A stretch of DNA of 64,000 nucleotides from NCBI GenBank assembly GCA_013400975.1, contig WBMZ01011682.1, positions 62,001 to 126,000 of the forward strand. The letters are read 5' to 3'. Below the pieces are notes generated by a model. It did not search any database and was not told the DNA's origin. It saw only the letters and a list, made by a program, of their open reading frames with translations. Position numbers and translations under genes: made by a program. This document shows positions 49,850 to 61,397 of this stretch, in pieces. The DNA is from Atrichornis clamosus (Eukaryota; Chordata; Aves; Passeriformes; Menuridae). The number at the start of each line of letters is the position of its first letter. Position 1 is the stretch's first letter.

Positions 49850-50187
49850 AATATATATAAGTATCTGAAAGGAGAATGTCAAGAGCATGGAGCCAGACTC
49901 CTTCTGGTGGTGTCAAGTTTATAGAGTGAGAGGCAGTGGACAGAAACTGATGCCCAGGAAGGTCCATCTGAACGTGAGGAAGAACTTCCTTAGTGTGCAG
50001 TGACCAAATACTGGCACAGGTTGTCCAGAGAGGGTGTGGAGTCTCCCTCGCTGGAGATATTTCAAGAACACTCTGGACATAATCCCGTGCCATGTGCTCT
50101 GGGATGCCCCTGTTTAGGCAGGGAGGGGCCCACTGGAGGGGTCATCCCAACAATGTCCCTTCCAACCTGACCCATTCTGTGATTCTC
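49850..50187 (+). mobile_element. CR1 LINE fragment, 3' end, plus strand
   Basis: This CR1 copy runs on the plus strand. Diagnostic blocks in order are AGCATGGAGCCAGACTCC, GGTCCATCTGAACGTGAGGA followed by AGAACTTCCTTAG, GTGTGGAGTCTCCCTCGCTG followed by GAGATATTTCAAGAACA, and the 3' end TGTCCCTTCCAACCTGACCC then ATTCTGTGATTCT. These cover the end of ORF2 and the short 3' untranslated region. The 5' end is truncated near AAATATATATAAGTATCTGA. The ORF2 tail is broken, so the copy is inactive. It faces another CR1 fragment 200 bases downstream. Confidence 0.92.
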
Positions 50188-50384
50188 CAGCACCATCAGT
50201 CCAGACACATGGAAACAACAAAGCAGCAACTGGGTCTGCAGTTTCTCAAAATTGAGAATTTTATGGACTTAAAATGCTTATAATTTCCATAGTGTTCAGA
50301 GGAGCCAAGCTCCTACAGTGTCCCCATGAGCTGCTTCTCTCTCCTGGGCTCCCCCATCATTTCCTCAAATGAGCAAATGCTTTA

Positions 50385-50634
50385 GAATCATGGAATCATA
50401 GAATTGTTATGGTTGGGAAAGACATCTGAGATTGAGTCCAACCATTAACCCAGCACTGCCAAGGCCACCGTTAACCACATCCCCAGGTCCACACCCACAC
50501 ACATTTTGAGCAATCCAGGGACGGTAATTCCGCTACTTCCCTGGGCAACTGTTCCAATGCCTGATCACCCTTTCAGTGCAGAAATTTTTCTTACTATCTA
50601 ACCTAAACTTCCCATGGTGCAACTTGGGGCCAGG
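50385..50634 (-). mobile_element. CR1 LINE fragment, 3' end, minus strand
   Basis: This copy is inserted on the minus strand. Its 3' tail reads ATTCTATGATTCCATGATTC when reverse complemented, two to three copies of the CR1 octamer. Further diagnostic blocks on the plus strand are TTATGGTTGGGAAAGACATC, GAGTCCAACCATTAACCCAG followed by CACTGCCAAGGCCACC, CTTCCCTGGGCAACTGTTCC and CAACTTGGGGCCAG. The 'ttaacccagcactgccaaggccacc' block marks a different CR1 subfamily from the copy at 15.4 kb. It is 5'-truncated at about 250 bases and non-coding. Confidence 0.92.
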
Positions 50635-51079
50635 CACTGAGGTTTACAGTGGCTTAAACAAAGCCCCTCACGTGTCCCAGGACACATCCAAAGTGGAGCC
50701 TGTTGGGTAGGACCAGGGAGGTGGCGATGCAGGAGCAGCACTGGAGGAGAAGGGACTGCTCGACGTATGTGCATGAGGGCTTTGGGCTGAACCCACCCAT
50801 TATTCCTGTGTTTATTTCTCATTCCATCAACTTAAGTTGTGTTTCTGGCATTTGTTTGTTTCCTTTGGGCAGTTATAGTTATATTAGTGTAAATATTTTC
50901 TAGTGATTGTCAAGTGTCCAGTTTACTTTACTTGCTTGCAATTTCCTGCTACAGTTTAAAACTTTTTTTTTTTGGTTGAGGCATAAAATTACCCTTCCCA
51001 TAAGTATCAAACTCTGCTTTTTCAGGCAAAACTCATACCCCTGAAATTTCAAAGGCACCTTTTTATGATTTGAGAACAG

Positions 51080-51106
51080 AAAAAAAAAAAAGAAAAAAAA
51101 AAAAAA
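51080..51106 (+). repeat. A-rich run (12 A, G, 14 A)
   Basis: Two A runs interrupted by a single G. It gives a poly-Phe stretch in a minus-strand open frame, which is an artefact. Confidence 0.8.
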
Positions 51107-54100
51107 GAGGTGGCAGCTACACAATTGAGTGAGTTCTCCTTCATGGTTGTAAAATGGTGCAGTAAAACCCAAGTGAGTCACTACTGCCAGAGTTAAGTGA
51201 CCATGGGAAATTTATGGTCATACTCTAGTTGTTGTTCATCCTTTTCTTTATACCATCCATTTCCTATTGAGACTCATTTTTGTTGTCACGTACGTATATC
51301 CAATGGCAGTGTCTTTGGAACAAGAGCCTTGTACAAGTGGCCTCTGGAAAAGAGATAAAAGTCCTGTGGCTGCTGTAATAGTAACAGCACAATAAATGCT
51401 CACAGTGAACTGTGCTGAATATCTGTACTCTGGGACTATAGATTTATTTTCCCCACTGTAAAGGTACTTTTTCCTAACTGCTTTCTACGGCTTCCCATTC
51501 AGTTTGTGGACAAGTGAGAGCTGGCTCGTGCCCTGGGCTGCCCTACTTCTGCAAAATTAATTTTTCTTGCACCAGTATGAATGAGGGCTGGATCTTATTT
51601 ACTTTGCCAAAGTAAATTTTTCAATATGAGAACAATTAATAAATGATTATGGAAAAGAAATTCAGCATTTGTTCTCTAACCCTTAGAAATAAGGTAATTG
51701 CCTTCTCCAGAGGGAACAAAGTTGGCAGTAGTTTCACAGGGAACTGTTGAACGGTTTGATGTGTTTTAAATGGTTTACCAAGCAAAGTCAGTTTTAAAAG
51801 GAAAGGGGCTTGTCAGTCAGTCAGCTTGTGTCGGGTTGTCGATGTCCCCCTGTCACTCAGAGCAATAACAGCTCTTGGAGGTGGCTGAGGAGTTGCTGGA
51901 GGGAGAGGGGGAGCAGCTGCAATAATGTGGGGGCTTTTTGAGACTTTTCAGTTTTATACAAGTGACACACAGTTTCTTGGAGGATCTGATTTATTATTAT
52001 ATGGACTCAGGCAGAGTGTTTGCAAAACTTACTCTGCTTTATGGTACTGCAGCAAATGTAAACACATATAATTCAACAGTGCCAGAAGAAAATGAAGGTG
52101 GGAAATAATATTTGTCAGCAGCAGGAGGGGTTTAGAGAGAGCTGTGAAAACAGAAGTGGCAGAGTCATGACCAAGAGTAAGACTTTTTTTTGTTGTTGTT
52201 TTTTCATTGTCAAGAGGAAGACTGTGGATCTCTCTGGTGGAAAATAGAGGTGAAGCAGTGCCAGGGGCTAGGGGAGGCTTGTGGCACACTGGGTGGTGCC
52301 CAGCACCAGACTGGCTGTGGGGAAGGTGCCACAGTGAGTTCCCTGCCTGGACCCCGGGTGCAGGGGGCCGTCAGGGCTGACCCCCCTGCAGCAGCCAGTT
52401 CCTTCACTCAGCTGGAACTTGTTTGAGCTCCAAACACAAGCAAGAAGATAAGAAACAGAAACATCAGCAAGAGGGAGGTTTGACAGCCAAGTTGTGCAGA
52501 AAACAGATGTCATTCTTCATAGCTTGCTTTCACCCGGGAAACTTGGGTTGTTGCACCTCTGCCTCGGGGTAAGGGAACATCTCCCTCCCAAACAAAAGTC
52601 TGGTTTAGGACAAATTTTAGCATGGTTTCAGTGGGATTCCTGGTTATGGGTCTGTACAACCACTCCACGTGTACGTGGCAGTGACGTGCAACACAACCCA
52701 AGACTCCCACGAGGTTCCTTTGTGGCAGGAGATGCTCCTGGGGACACAGGGCTCCCCAGTGTCACCCCCCAGGACAGGATTTCTTGCTCACCAGTTCAGT
52801 AGCTGTCATTGCTCTGCACCAGATTAATTTAGGGTCATTTTTTTCCAATGGCAGAGGACTGTGTGGTGTGGAATATCTGCTCTCTGCTGCATGGCAGCTT
52901 TGCTCCACAGGCTGCTGGTGAGGGAACGAGTTGCAGGGGGTGCACAGCTGTGGGTGGAGCTGACTGGGAGTAGCACTAAGATAATGTGGGCGCGTGGTTG
53001 CAAAGCAAATTGTACTTAGGAAATTTACTCTGGCTTTGTGGTCTTTCTAATCATCTAGAAAAGCCAAACTCAGAACGGATTCTGAGACTGTTGAACAATT
53101 TGGGAGGGGGCAAGGGAAAATACAGTTTTTTGTTATTTTAAGTTCTTACTTTAGTTCTACAGGCCCATATTTAGTTTCTATAAAACCCTGATGAATGTAT
53201 AGGTATTTCTACTCCTGGGTGGGAATTCTTGGAATGTTTTCTAAACTCTACAATGGGTGGAAACGTTGGGATTTGGTTTCATCTTCAGATTGAGCTTCAT
53301 TGCTCAGTACTCCCTAAATGCCTCCAAGTCCTGGCCTGTAACACAAATGTGCTCTGCGTTATTCAGCTATGGATGTAGTAAATGCTGAAAGGCTGATTAT
53401 GAATATTGATGAATAATCAAATTACACCAACCCAATTCTTGGAGGAATGAGCCAGATGTGCTACAAAATTTTCATCTGTTGGGGGAAAAAACACCATCTG
53501 AAGAAGTGGTTTGAAAATATTGTAATCCTGTGACCTCTACCAGCATGCTTTTTCCCTTTTTTTCTTGCTTTCAGCATTAATTTCCATCTGCTGCCCTACA
53601 ATATGTGATTAACTGCCCTTTCAAAGGCTTTGTTTATCCTCCATTTCAGACTTCAGTTGCAATATATCTACATGTGTGCAAGACACTCAAGGTTTCTTCT
53701 TGAAATACTCTTAGATCCTCAGGTGAAATTACATCCAGGATAACAATAGTGTAAAAGTGTATCCTGGAATCCAGAAAGCAAAATTGAAAGCAGGATTTTA
53801 CTTATTGTGTTGCATTTAAAATGCAGGTCTGATTTTAGTTAAAATCTTGGAAATATCCAGCAATAGGCATTGCAAATTAATCAATGTAAGATGAAGTGCA
53901 ACCCTGCTGCTTCACTTTGAGAGAAGCCCTGCCATTTTTTACTGTCTTTCAAGAACAAGGTAGACTTGGAGAGTTGGCAAAAGTCTTTGTATAGTACCTA
54001 GAGCATACAACTAGGAAAGCAGTGGTCTATGGAAAAAACTGCTCATAAAATGGTAAAACACTTCTATCAAGCCTCAAATGGACATATTTGGGAAGTGAAC

Positions 54101-55032
54101 TCTTACTCATTGATTCTATTTTGCAAGTCTTTTGTCCCTTGCTGTGCCAAAAGGATGCGCTGTCTCTCCCGGGTCCATATGATCCCACCACTGTGCTTGT
54201 CCTCAACACCAAATCAAAAGAAAGTCAGATGCTTCTTGTCTTTCCCTTTCATATTCTTCTGGCTTGGTTTCCTTCTTCCACCATGTTTTGCACTGTTTTT
54301 CTCAAACTTGGACTCTTTAAAATACAAGTGGAAACTGATGGTAGTACCCAAACTTAGTAACATATTGGATAGCTTTTCTCAGAATAATTGCCTCTTTCTT
54401 TTCATCTCATCTCAGTGTTTAAAGAACAACAATACCTCATCTCTGCTAAACCTTTGAACCTTTCCTGGATATCATTTGGTAACTTAAATTGGCAATCCAG
54501 CATTTGTTTAGCTGATCTCTAAAAAGCACAGATCACAGAATTCAAATATCCGCAGGTAAAAATTTGCACCTTGGGATTGTCAGAAATAATTTAAATTTTC
54601 CGCTTGATCAGCAAGATGGTTTTCACTATTAAAAAGGAAAAATTCTGTGTACCTCCCACATTGCTGCCTTTCTATCCTGTTGATACTGCTTTTACACTCT
54701 AAAATGGGGAAGAATAGATTTAGCTGTCATGAAAAAGATTTATAGATCTATTGCTTTATAAAAAGCTGGAACTCTGGAGCTGAAAATGGTCTAAGTACCT
54801 CTGAAAGATGCGTTTGGGTAATCAGTAAAGAATTAAGCGTCTGAAAGAAGGAGCTGAGCTAAGTCAGTCACTTCATTATGGCTTTTTGAGCAGTTTGCCA
54901 GACGGGTGAGCTCAGATAAACCAGACTGGTCATCAAATAAGATGCATTGAGTAGGCATATTAACTGATTAAACAAATTACAGTGTTTATTTTGGTAATCT
55001 GTGGGTTTAATGTGCCCTTGCAGAGCTCCACA

Positions 55033-55059
55033 CTCAAAAAGGCGCCTCTCAAAAAGGCG
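55033..55059. repeat. 15-bp tandem duplication
   Basis: CTCAAAAAGGCG occurs at 55,033-55,044 and again at 55,048-55,059, a period of 15 bases. On the minus strand it lies in an open frame (54,868-55,098) and gives RRLFE twice in a row. A multiple-of-three period would preserve a frame, but there is no other sign that this 76-codon frame is a gene. Confidence 0.7.
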
Positions 55060-55438
55060 TCGGCTGAGCCACGTGCTTGGAAGCAGCTTGTGGTGCAATG
55101 CATTGGCCCAGAAGACTTTGGTCTAAAATGAACTTGTTACTGAAACATTTCCCAGATGCGTGAGCAATAAATCATCTCCTCTTTGCACTTCAATAGAAAC
55201 AACGATTGCCACTGAATTCTGGGCCAGAGCAGGCCCTGAACAAGGCAGAAAGGGGCTGTAATAGAGTTTGCCGTCGCAAATTTGTGAGTGTTGGCTCATC
55301 CCGTTTCACTAATTGCACCTGTTCCCCACCTCGAGCCAACCGCCTCAGAGGCACGGCATGTGCCAGGGAAGTGTCAGCAGGCTCTCTGGTATCTTAACTA
55401 TGTTTTCATATGTGCTGATATACGTCTTTTTGTTCTGA

Positions 55439-55460
55439 TTTTCCTACAGCTGTAGGAAAA
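55439..55460. repeat. Perfect 22-bp palindrome
   Basis: The 11-base arm TTTTCCTACAG is followed with no spacer by its exact reverse complement CTGTAGGAAAA. The centre is CAGCTG, an E-box. Flanking bases do not extend the symmetry. A perfect 22-bp palindrome is expected about 0.015 times in 64 kb at even base composition, somewhat more in AT-rich DNA. It could bind a symmetric protein dimer or form a cruciform, but function is unknown. Confidence 0.8.
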
Positions 55461-55856
55461 CATCTCACTCCCATGGCTAACCGTATCCTTCAGCATCCAT
55501 ATTCCCAGCCTGGAGCGAGTGCTCCTTCACTCCAACTGTGGCCTCTGCAGCCTGGTCATGTAGGGCAGGGCACGGCCAAAGGGAGGGAGTTTTCCCCTCT
55601 CTGTGGCCAAGTAGATTAGTTTGGAGTTTTCTTGCCTTCTGACAGAAGTTCTGTTTAAATTCTGGAGTGCTTTTATATTTCATGGGGTTGTCCAGAGGCT
55701 TGTGCAATTATTGCCTATATCCAACCTGAAAATAGTGGTGTGCTTTGATTTTTATTCTTCTTCTTTTTTTTAATCAGTTCCTTTGTCTTAGCCATCGTGT
55801 TCCTGCTTGTTAATTGAATTCAGACTTGACATGGATTAGCATTATGGCTGGAAGAC

Positions 55857-55891
55857 TAATTCTTTAAATGGAGATTTTAATTCTTTAAATG
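55857..55891. repeat. 14-bp direct repeats, 21-bp period
   Basis: TAATTCTTTAAATG occurs at 55,857-55,870 and again at 55,878-55,891. The two copies are identical and separated by seven bases. This is probably a local duplication or replication-slippage product. Confidence 0.75.
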
Positions 55892-57744
55892 CTTCTCTTA
55901 AGTTAGCCATTAATTGCTTTTATTTATTAGAGCTTATAAGTGTGTCTGTTTAGGCTTCATCTGGCAATTTTGACTGCGACTGCCTGAGCTTATTCCTGCT
56001 GGAAGCTGTGCAATGTAGGTCAGGTACACGGCTGTAAATGGGATTAAATTGTTTTGATCATCCACACTTGGTGCAGGAAACACCGTATTCTTTCTAGGGG
56101 AGTGAACATGGCTGTAGCACGTGCTGGTTCTGTCTATATGATGGAAACTATATTTTTCATTAGACTTCATATATTCCTTTGTTGGAAGGATCTCAGATGG
56201 GTGGAAAAGCAAACTGTTTACACACAGTCAATCTGGTGTTTGCCCAAGGTCAGCAGGGAGAGAAGTCACTTGTACTTTTAATTATATGCTCAGTTAAAAT
56301 AAGAAGAAACTCATTTTAACAAGCAACAAGACCCAAGTATTTTTAAAGAAACACATTCTTGGTTTTTTTCTCTGCATCTCTTCTGTAAAAATTTTTCATC
56401 ACTGATTCCATTGCATTATCAGGACTCAAATGAGAAACACTGCTTATGAGCAAATATAGCATCTGAATGTGGGCCAGGAATTCCTTTTACAGTGTAAGCT
56501 TTTGTGTGAAATAAAAGCCAAACAGCTGCTCACAACTTAAGTCTGAGTAAGTGATCTAATGCTCTTGCTCTGGTCTCAACTTTGAGGCTAAATTGTTTCT
56601 TTGCCAAAGACCTTGTGCCAACCTACCTGGTCCCAATTTGTGAGAACAAAGTATATTGTTTCTGCTGCTCTGGGACTGGAATCACTTCATTTGCCATTTT
56701 TTTCCATTATAATGTCAACCCTGACATGGGAAGCTTCCACAAGGTCGAGAGTTGACTTCTCACCTCCAGTCCTCCTCAAGTAGGAAGATACCTCCTTGCA
56801 AGGCTGGTCCGACATGACGTGTAGGGATCTTTTATTACACTTGAAGACTTTCTGGGTTTTGATTTACCTAGCTCTTTCTTCCTCAGATCTTCCAGTCTCA
56901 GTCTTTTTCTTCTACTTTTGCTGTGCTCTTCATCAGCTGCTCTCCAGGCTTTCCCTGCCTGGAAATACTGCAAAGAGAACTTTTCTAGTTACGAAAAAGA
57001 CAGACTATTTCCTACACTCTTAGGCACAGACTGAATCTCTCAAATATATGGTTATGCACTTGCCCTTTCACAAAAGGTTATGATTTCCAAAGAATTTGAG
57101 TTGTGCTCTAAATGTACAGCTAGGGCTTAAGTTCCTGTAAGATTTATTGCAAACATATTAGCAGAAGGGAGAAGAAAAATCCACAGAAATGTCATGTCCC
57201 CTCCCATGATGGTGACAGCCTTAGCTGTACCCAGAGAAATCTCAGGGTGACCTCAGCCTTACTCACCTCAGGGCCAAACTGAGATTTAAGTGATTTTTCT
57301 AAAATTGGCTTATTTTAATAGAAACTGAAAATGAGGACATTTGAAGCATGTGTGTGTTGTATTTAGAAGTTTACACTGTTACCGAGTTTTTTCTACTTAA
57401 AAGTGAGAGGATTTTATTTTCTCTCTTTTTTTTTCTTTTTTCCTCGGATCAGCAACTCTGCTTGCAGATGTTCTTTTTGTGGCATTTAGGGACATGGTCT
57501 AGAGACTGATTCTTAGGTTAACTGCTTGTTGGATAATTCAGAGCAGAGTGAATTCACACGTCAATTGGGTTTTGAATGGGAGGAGGATCACCTGTGTCTA
57601 TCTTCCATCACTTGAAGACAGTGTGGGAGTTTCACTGGATGTTTTATATCAGGTAAAGTTATTTTAAAACAGACAATCTTGTTAGTATCTGTAACGTACA
57701 GCTGTTTATTTGTGTGACACTGATGTTGTGATAAAATGGTGTGA

Positions 57745-57770
57745 TTTTTTTTTGTTTTGTTTTGTTTTGT
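57745..57770 (+). repeat. Microsatellite (TTTTG)4 with T run
   Basis: A run of nine T leads into four TTTTG units and ends before ATAG. It is a simple repeat of the kind often found in vertebrate introns. Confidence 0.8.
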
Positions 57771-60700
57771 ATAGCTTTTACTTATGTTATACAGGGCTTT
57801 CATCCACATGGAGGGGATTTTGCTGTTTGCATTTTGCTTGGATTTTGTTTCACTAAGATGTGCTTTTCCCCTGTCTTTTGAAGCATATGGCTTCATGTAG
57901 TCTTGGTCAAGGGTTAATGCAGAAAATGGAAATAGAAACAGCTCTAGAAGCTGATTTCATATTTAATTGACAGGCTATTCCTGATCTCTCTTTATAAAGA
58001 TGATGATGCTTCTGGAATAATGTGTAGAAAACAAGACAGTTCTTACAAAGGTGGAGGAAATGCCTTCTGAATGTAGGAAATTTGGGGTGGAGGGAAGGTT
58101 ACACAGGAGAAAAGTGTTTCTTTTGAAGACCACAGGAGGAAAAATTTAACAGGTTTTTTTAGAGATGCTGAAATAATGACATGTAAGTGCAGTGTTGCAT
58201 GAGTTTGGAAACAGGAAGACTTTGATTTTTATGTTGAATTTGATTTGTAACATGGAAGAAAATTCTGTGGATGATGTGACTGTGATGGTTGTGGGCTTGT
58301 TCTTAGGATGTGCTTGGCCCCATCCCTTGCCTGTCTTATGGTTTGCACATGGCAGCTTGTGCTCCCCTTCATAGGAAATGGAGAAACAATGAGGGTGGAA
58401 AATCCTGCCAGAAGGGGCAGTATCCATGGACTGTGTCTGCAAGTGTGAGAATAACATTTAAATACAAAGGATGTGATTTTTTTTCCTCAAAGTCTCTAAT
58501 AAATACTCTTCTCTATAGCTACTGGGGTCTTCTCTAGATACCTGAGAAATCACCTTATTCAGCTGTTCTCAAAGTCTTGACTTGCTGGTTTCTCTTCTCA
58601 TTTTTTACATATTGAAAATGACAAAGAGTATTTTATTTTTTTCTCTGTGGGATCTTGGCTCTGGAATGGCTAATTCTGATGGTAGATAAGAGGCATTCGT
58701 TTTGAGTACTTCCGTGCTCCAAAGATGCCGTTCATCAAAACCCAAGTACTTTGTGTCAGATCTGAATATTTCACAAGAGATTTTGTAATCCAACATGTCA
58801 AACTTGCTTAAATGTGAGATTGTAACTGAAAACTGAGGGAAGCAATAAGTGCTTCGTTATCTTCCTTACCTTACAAGAGCGTCTTGCAGTTCCTAGAAAA
58901 AAAAGAAATTTATCTTATTTCTGCAAGAAATACACAACCACCTCATGCTGTAGAGGTGCTCCTGAAATGTGCATCTGCTCCTTGTGTTGGTAAACGGGCT
59001 GGTGCTTTGATGGGGAGATTTAGTGATCCAAATAGAGCAATGATCATCTGCAGAATAAATCTATTTCTCATGACTTCTTGATTCTCCCAGAGGTGACTTT
59101 GTGTTAGCAATTATTTGAGCAGGAAAAAACCTGATTTTGTAAAGATGTTTTCTGAGAAAGCAGACCTTGAGAGTGTCTGTTTGCTCATCTGTTCTGGGCA
59201 GTGATGCTTATAGTTACCTAGCGCTGAAGATGGTATAAGGATCGTGAATTTCAGTCAAATGCAATGTGAGTTTGGCACCATTTCTGTTCCCCAGCTCTAT
59301 CACTACATGGGTTTCTGGCTTGTGTCTGTAGAAGAAACAGGAGTCTGAGTTCATTTTCCGGATTCGTGTTGATACAACTATGCCTGTATTGCCTAACCAG
59401 TAACTCTCTGCAAAGAAGAGATTGTGACCTGAGTGGTTTTTTTTAATCTTTCCGAGTGTTTTAAGTGTGCAGGATCATATGGGGACGATGAACAGAGCTG
59501 GTCACTGTTCTCATAAAGAAACACGAATCCAAATCTGTGTGCGTGTTTGTGCATAGACACTCTCTGAAAGATGTTCAAAGTTCCCATCTCTGTCCAGGAC
59601 TTGTACTGAAGCAGCTGTCTCGGTGCAGATGTGGGAAACTGAAATCTGCCATGAAAACTTTTTTACCTTGCATATAGCAGCCCCCACAGCTGCCAAAATA
59701 TGCATCCTCTTGTTTTAAAAATAGAGGGGGGTGTGCTGAAAACATCTGCTCCTGCCCTGTGCTGCAGCTGTGCCAGTGTATTATCTGGAAATGGCCTGAG
59801 TAAGACCAGCCATAACAAGAGGAAAAAAATCCCATGTTTGATGTAAGTGCAATTGTGGCTTTATTCCAGTCACTTCTTAATTTATATCTCAAATTCAGTT
59901 TATCTTCGTGCCCTTATGACTAAACAAAAGAGCTGTATGCACTTGACTGTTTGAAGAAACTGTCTCTGGGTGTGGGAAAAAAAGAAAAAAATTATTTAGG
60001 GGTAGGGGTGGGGAACCCAGAGTATGGAGCGAGTGGCACCATCTTGGTTGTTTTAAAAGGAGCCTAATCAGAGGTTTGTTTTCAGTGGGTGTGCATGTAT
60101 CAGTTCACACTTTGAATGAGCTTGGATTTTATTTTTATTTCTTTTGCAAGAAGCATCCACCCAGGGTAAGAGGGGACTTCTCCGTCTACAAGTGTAAAAC
60201 CACTTGAACATCCTAAATGTCTCCCTGATCTCAAAACATTGTGTCATCTTGAGCTAATACGCCTTGTGTGCTGATTTTATTGGTGCTGCTGAATGTTAGA
60301 TTTGGGGCTTGGATTTGCTCTGCTGCATCTTGTTGGGACAGTTTAAGACTGCACCCAATCCCCTCCTGGATATCCCTCATTTTGGGGATACCCCTCACTT
60401 CAGCTTAGCTCTAGGTGAAGAATTTGAGGCTATAAACCCTTAGTGCTGAGGTCCTGAGGTGCTTTAGTCAAAATATATTTTAAATACTGCCCCTTTATTA
60501 TCCCAATAGTAACAGCAATATTCCAATTTGGCTCCTGGAGCAGAAGCTTTGTTCCCTGAGGTTGAGCACAGCTCCCTGATGCATTGTGAGGAAGATGCTT
60601 TTGAAGGTATAAGAAGGAAAACAATTTCTTCCTTCTTTTGTATGTAGCAACTGGATCACATATGGAACTGCGAGGAGCTTTCCCCAGCTAACAATGAGAC

Positions 60701-61374
60701 TTTGCTTTCTGGGTGGTTTTTGCTAACCTATCTAACAAACCCTAGCCCAGCATTTCAGAGAGCTTTTGGGCCACTTGGGCCAAATTTGAAATGAATCTAG
60801 ATATTACTTTATTTTGTTTTATTTGGAAAACTTCTGTAGACACTAGGTGTGCTGCATGTTTCCAATCTGCATCTGGTATTTGCTTTGAATCTTTGGGTCT
60901 GTTGGAATCCGAAGCCAAAAAGGTTCATGCAAAGTGTTGTGACCCAAAACTGTTTAATCTCAGATCTGCGGTCCCAGGGCCGCAGCCTGACTTGAATACC
61001 TGATGAGTATCAGCTGAGCAAGCATCGCAGCATCTGACTTCTGCCCATGAACCATAAACCTTTTCCTCAGGGAACAAGAAAGTAAATTGGCCTTTGTGCA
61101 GGAACAGCCAGCGAGGCCGGGGCCGCGGTTTCCTCGTGCTCGATACCAGACCCCGGTGCTCTGCTGCAAAGTTCTTCTTCCTTCTAAGTGAAGCCATATG
61201 AAAAAAAAAAAATCCACTTTTTGAGAGTGGCTGAACCAACCAATTTGTTCAAGCTATTCTTCTGGTTGATTCATTTTTAACTGAAAAAAAAGCTGATATA
61301 TTAAAAGCAACTTGAAAAATGCCAAAAGGGAAGAAGGGGAAACAAGTTAAACCATTTGAAACTCATAAAAAAAC

Positions 61375-61397
61375 AAGAAGAAGAAGAAGAAGAAGAA
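61375..61397 (+). repeat. Microsatellite (AAG)7
   Basis: Seven perfect AAG units plus AA. This is the cleanest trinucleotide repeat in the window and a candidate length polymorphism. Confidence 0.85.

Noticed and set aside
57990..58075. GATGATGATG ... TTCTGAAT resembling C and D boxes of a snoRNA
   Set aside because: The flanks do not pair into the terminal stem, and the internal C'/D' boxes are missing.
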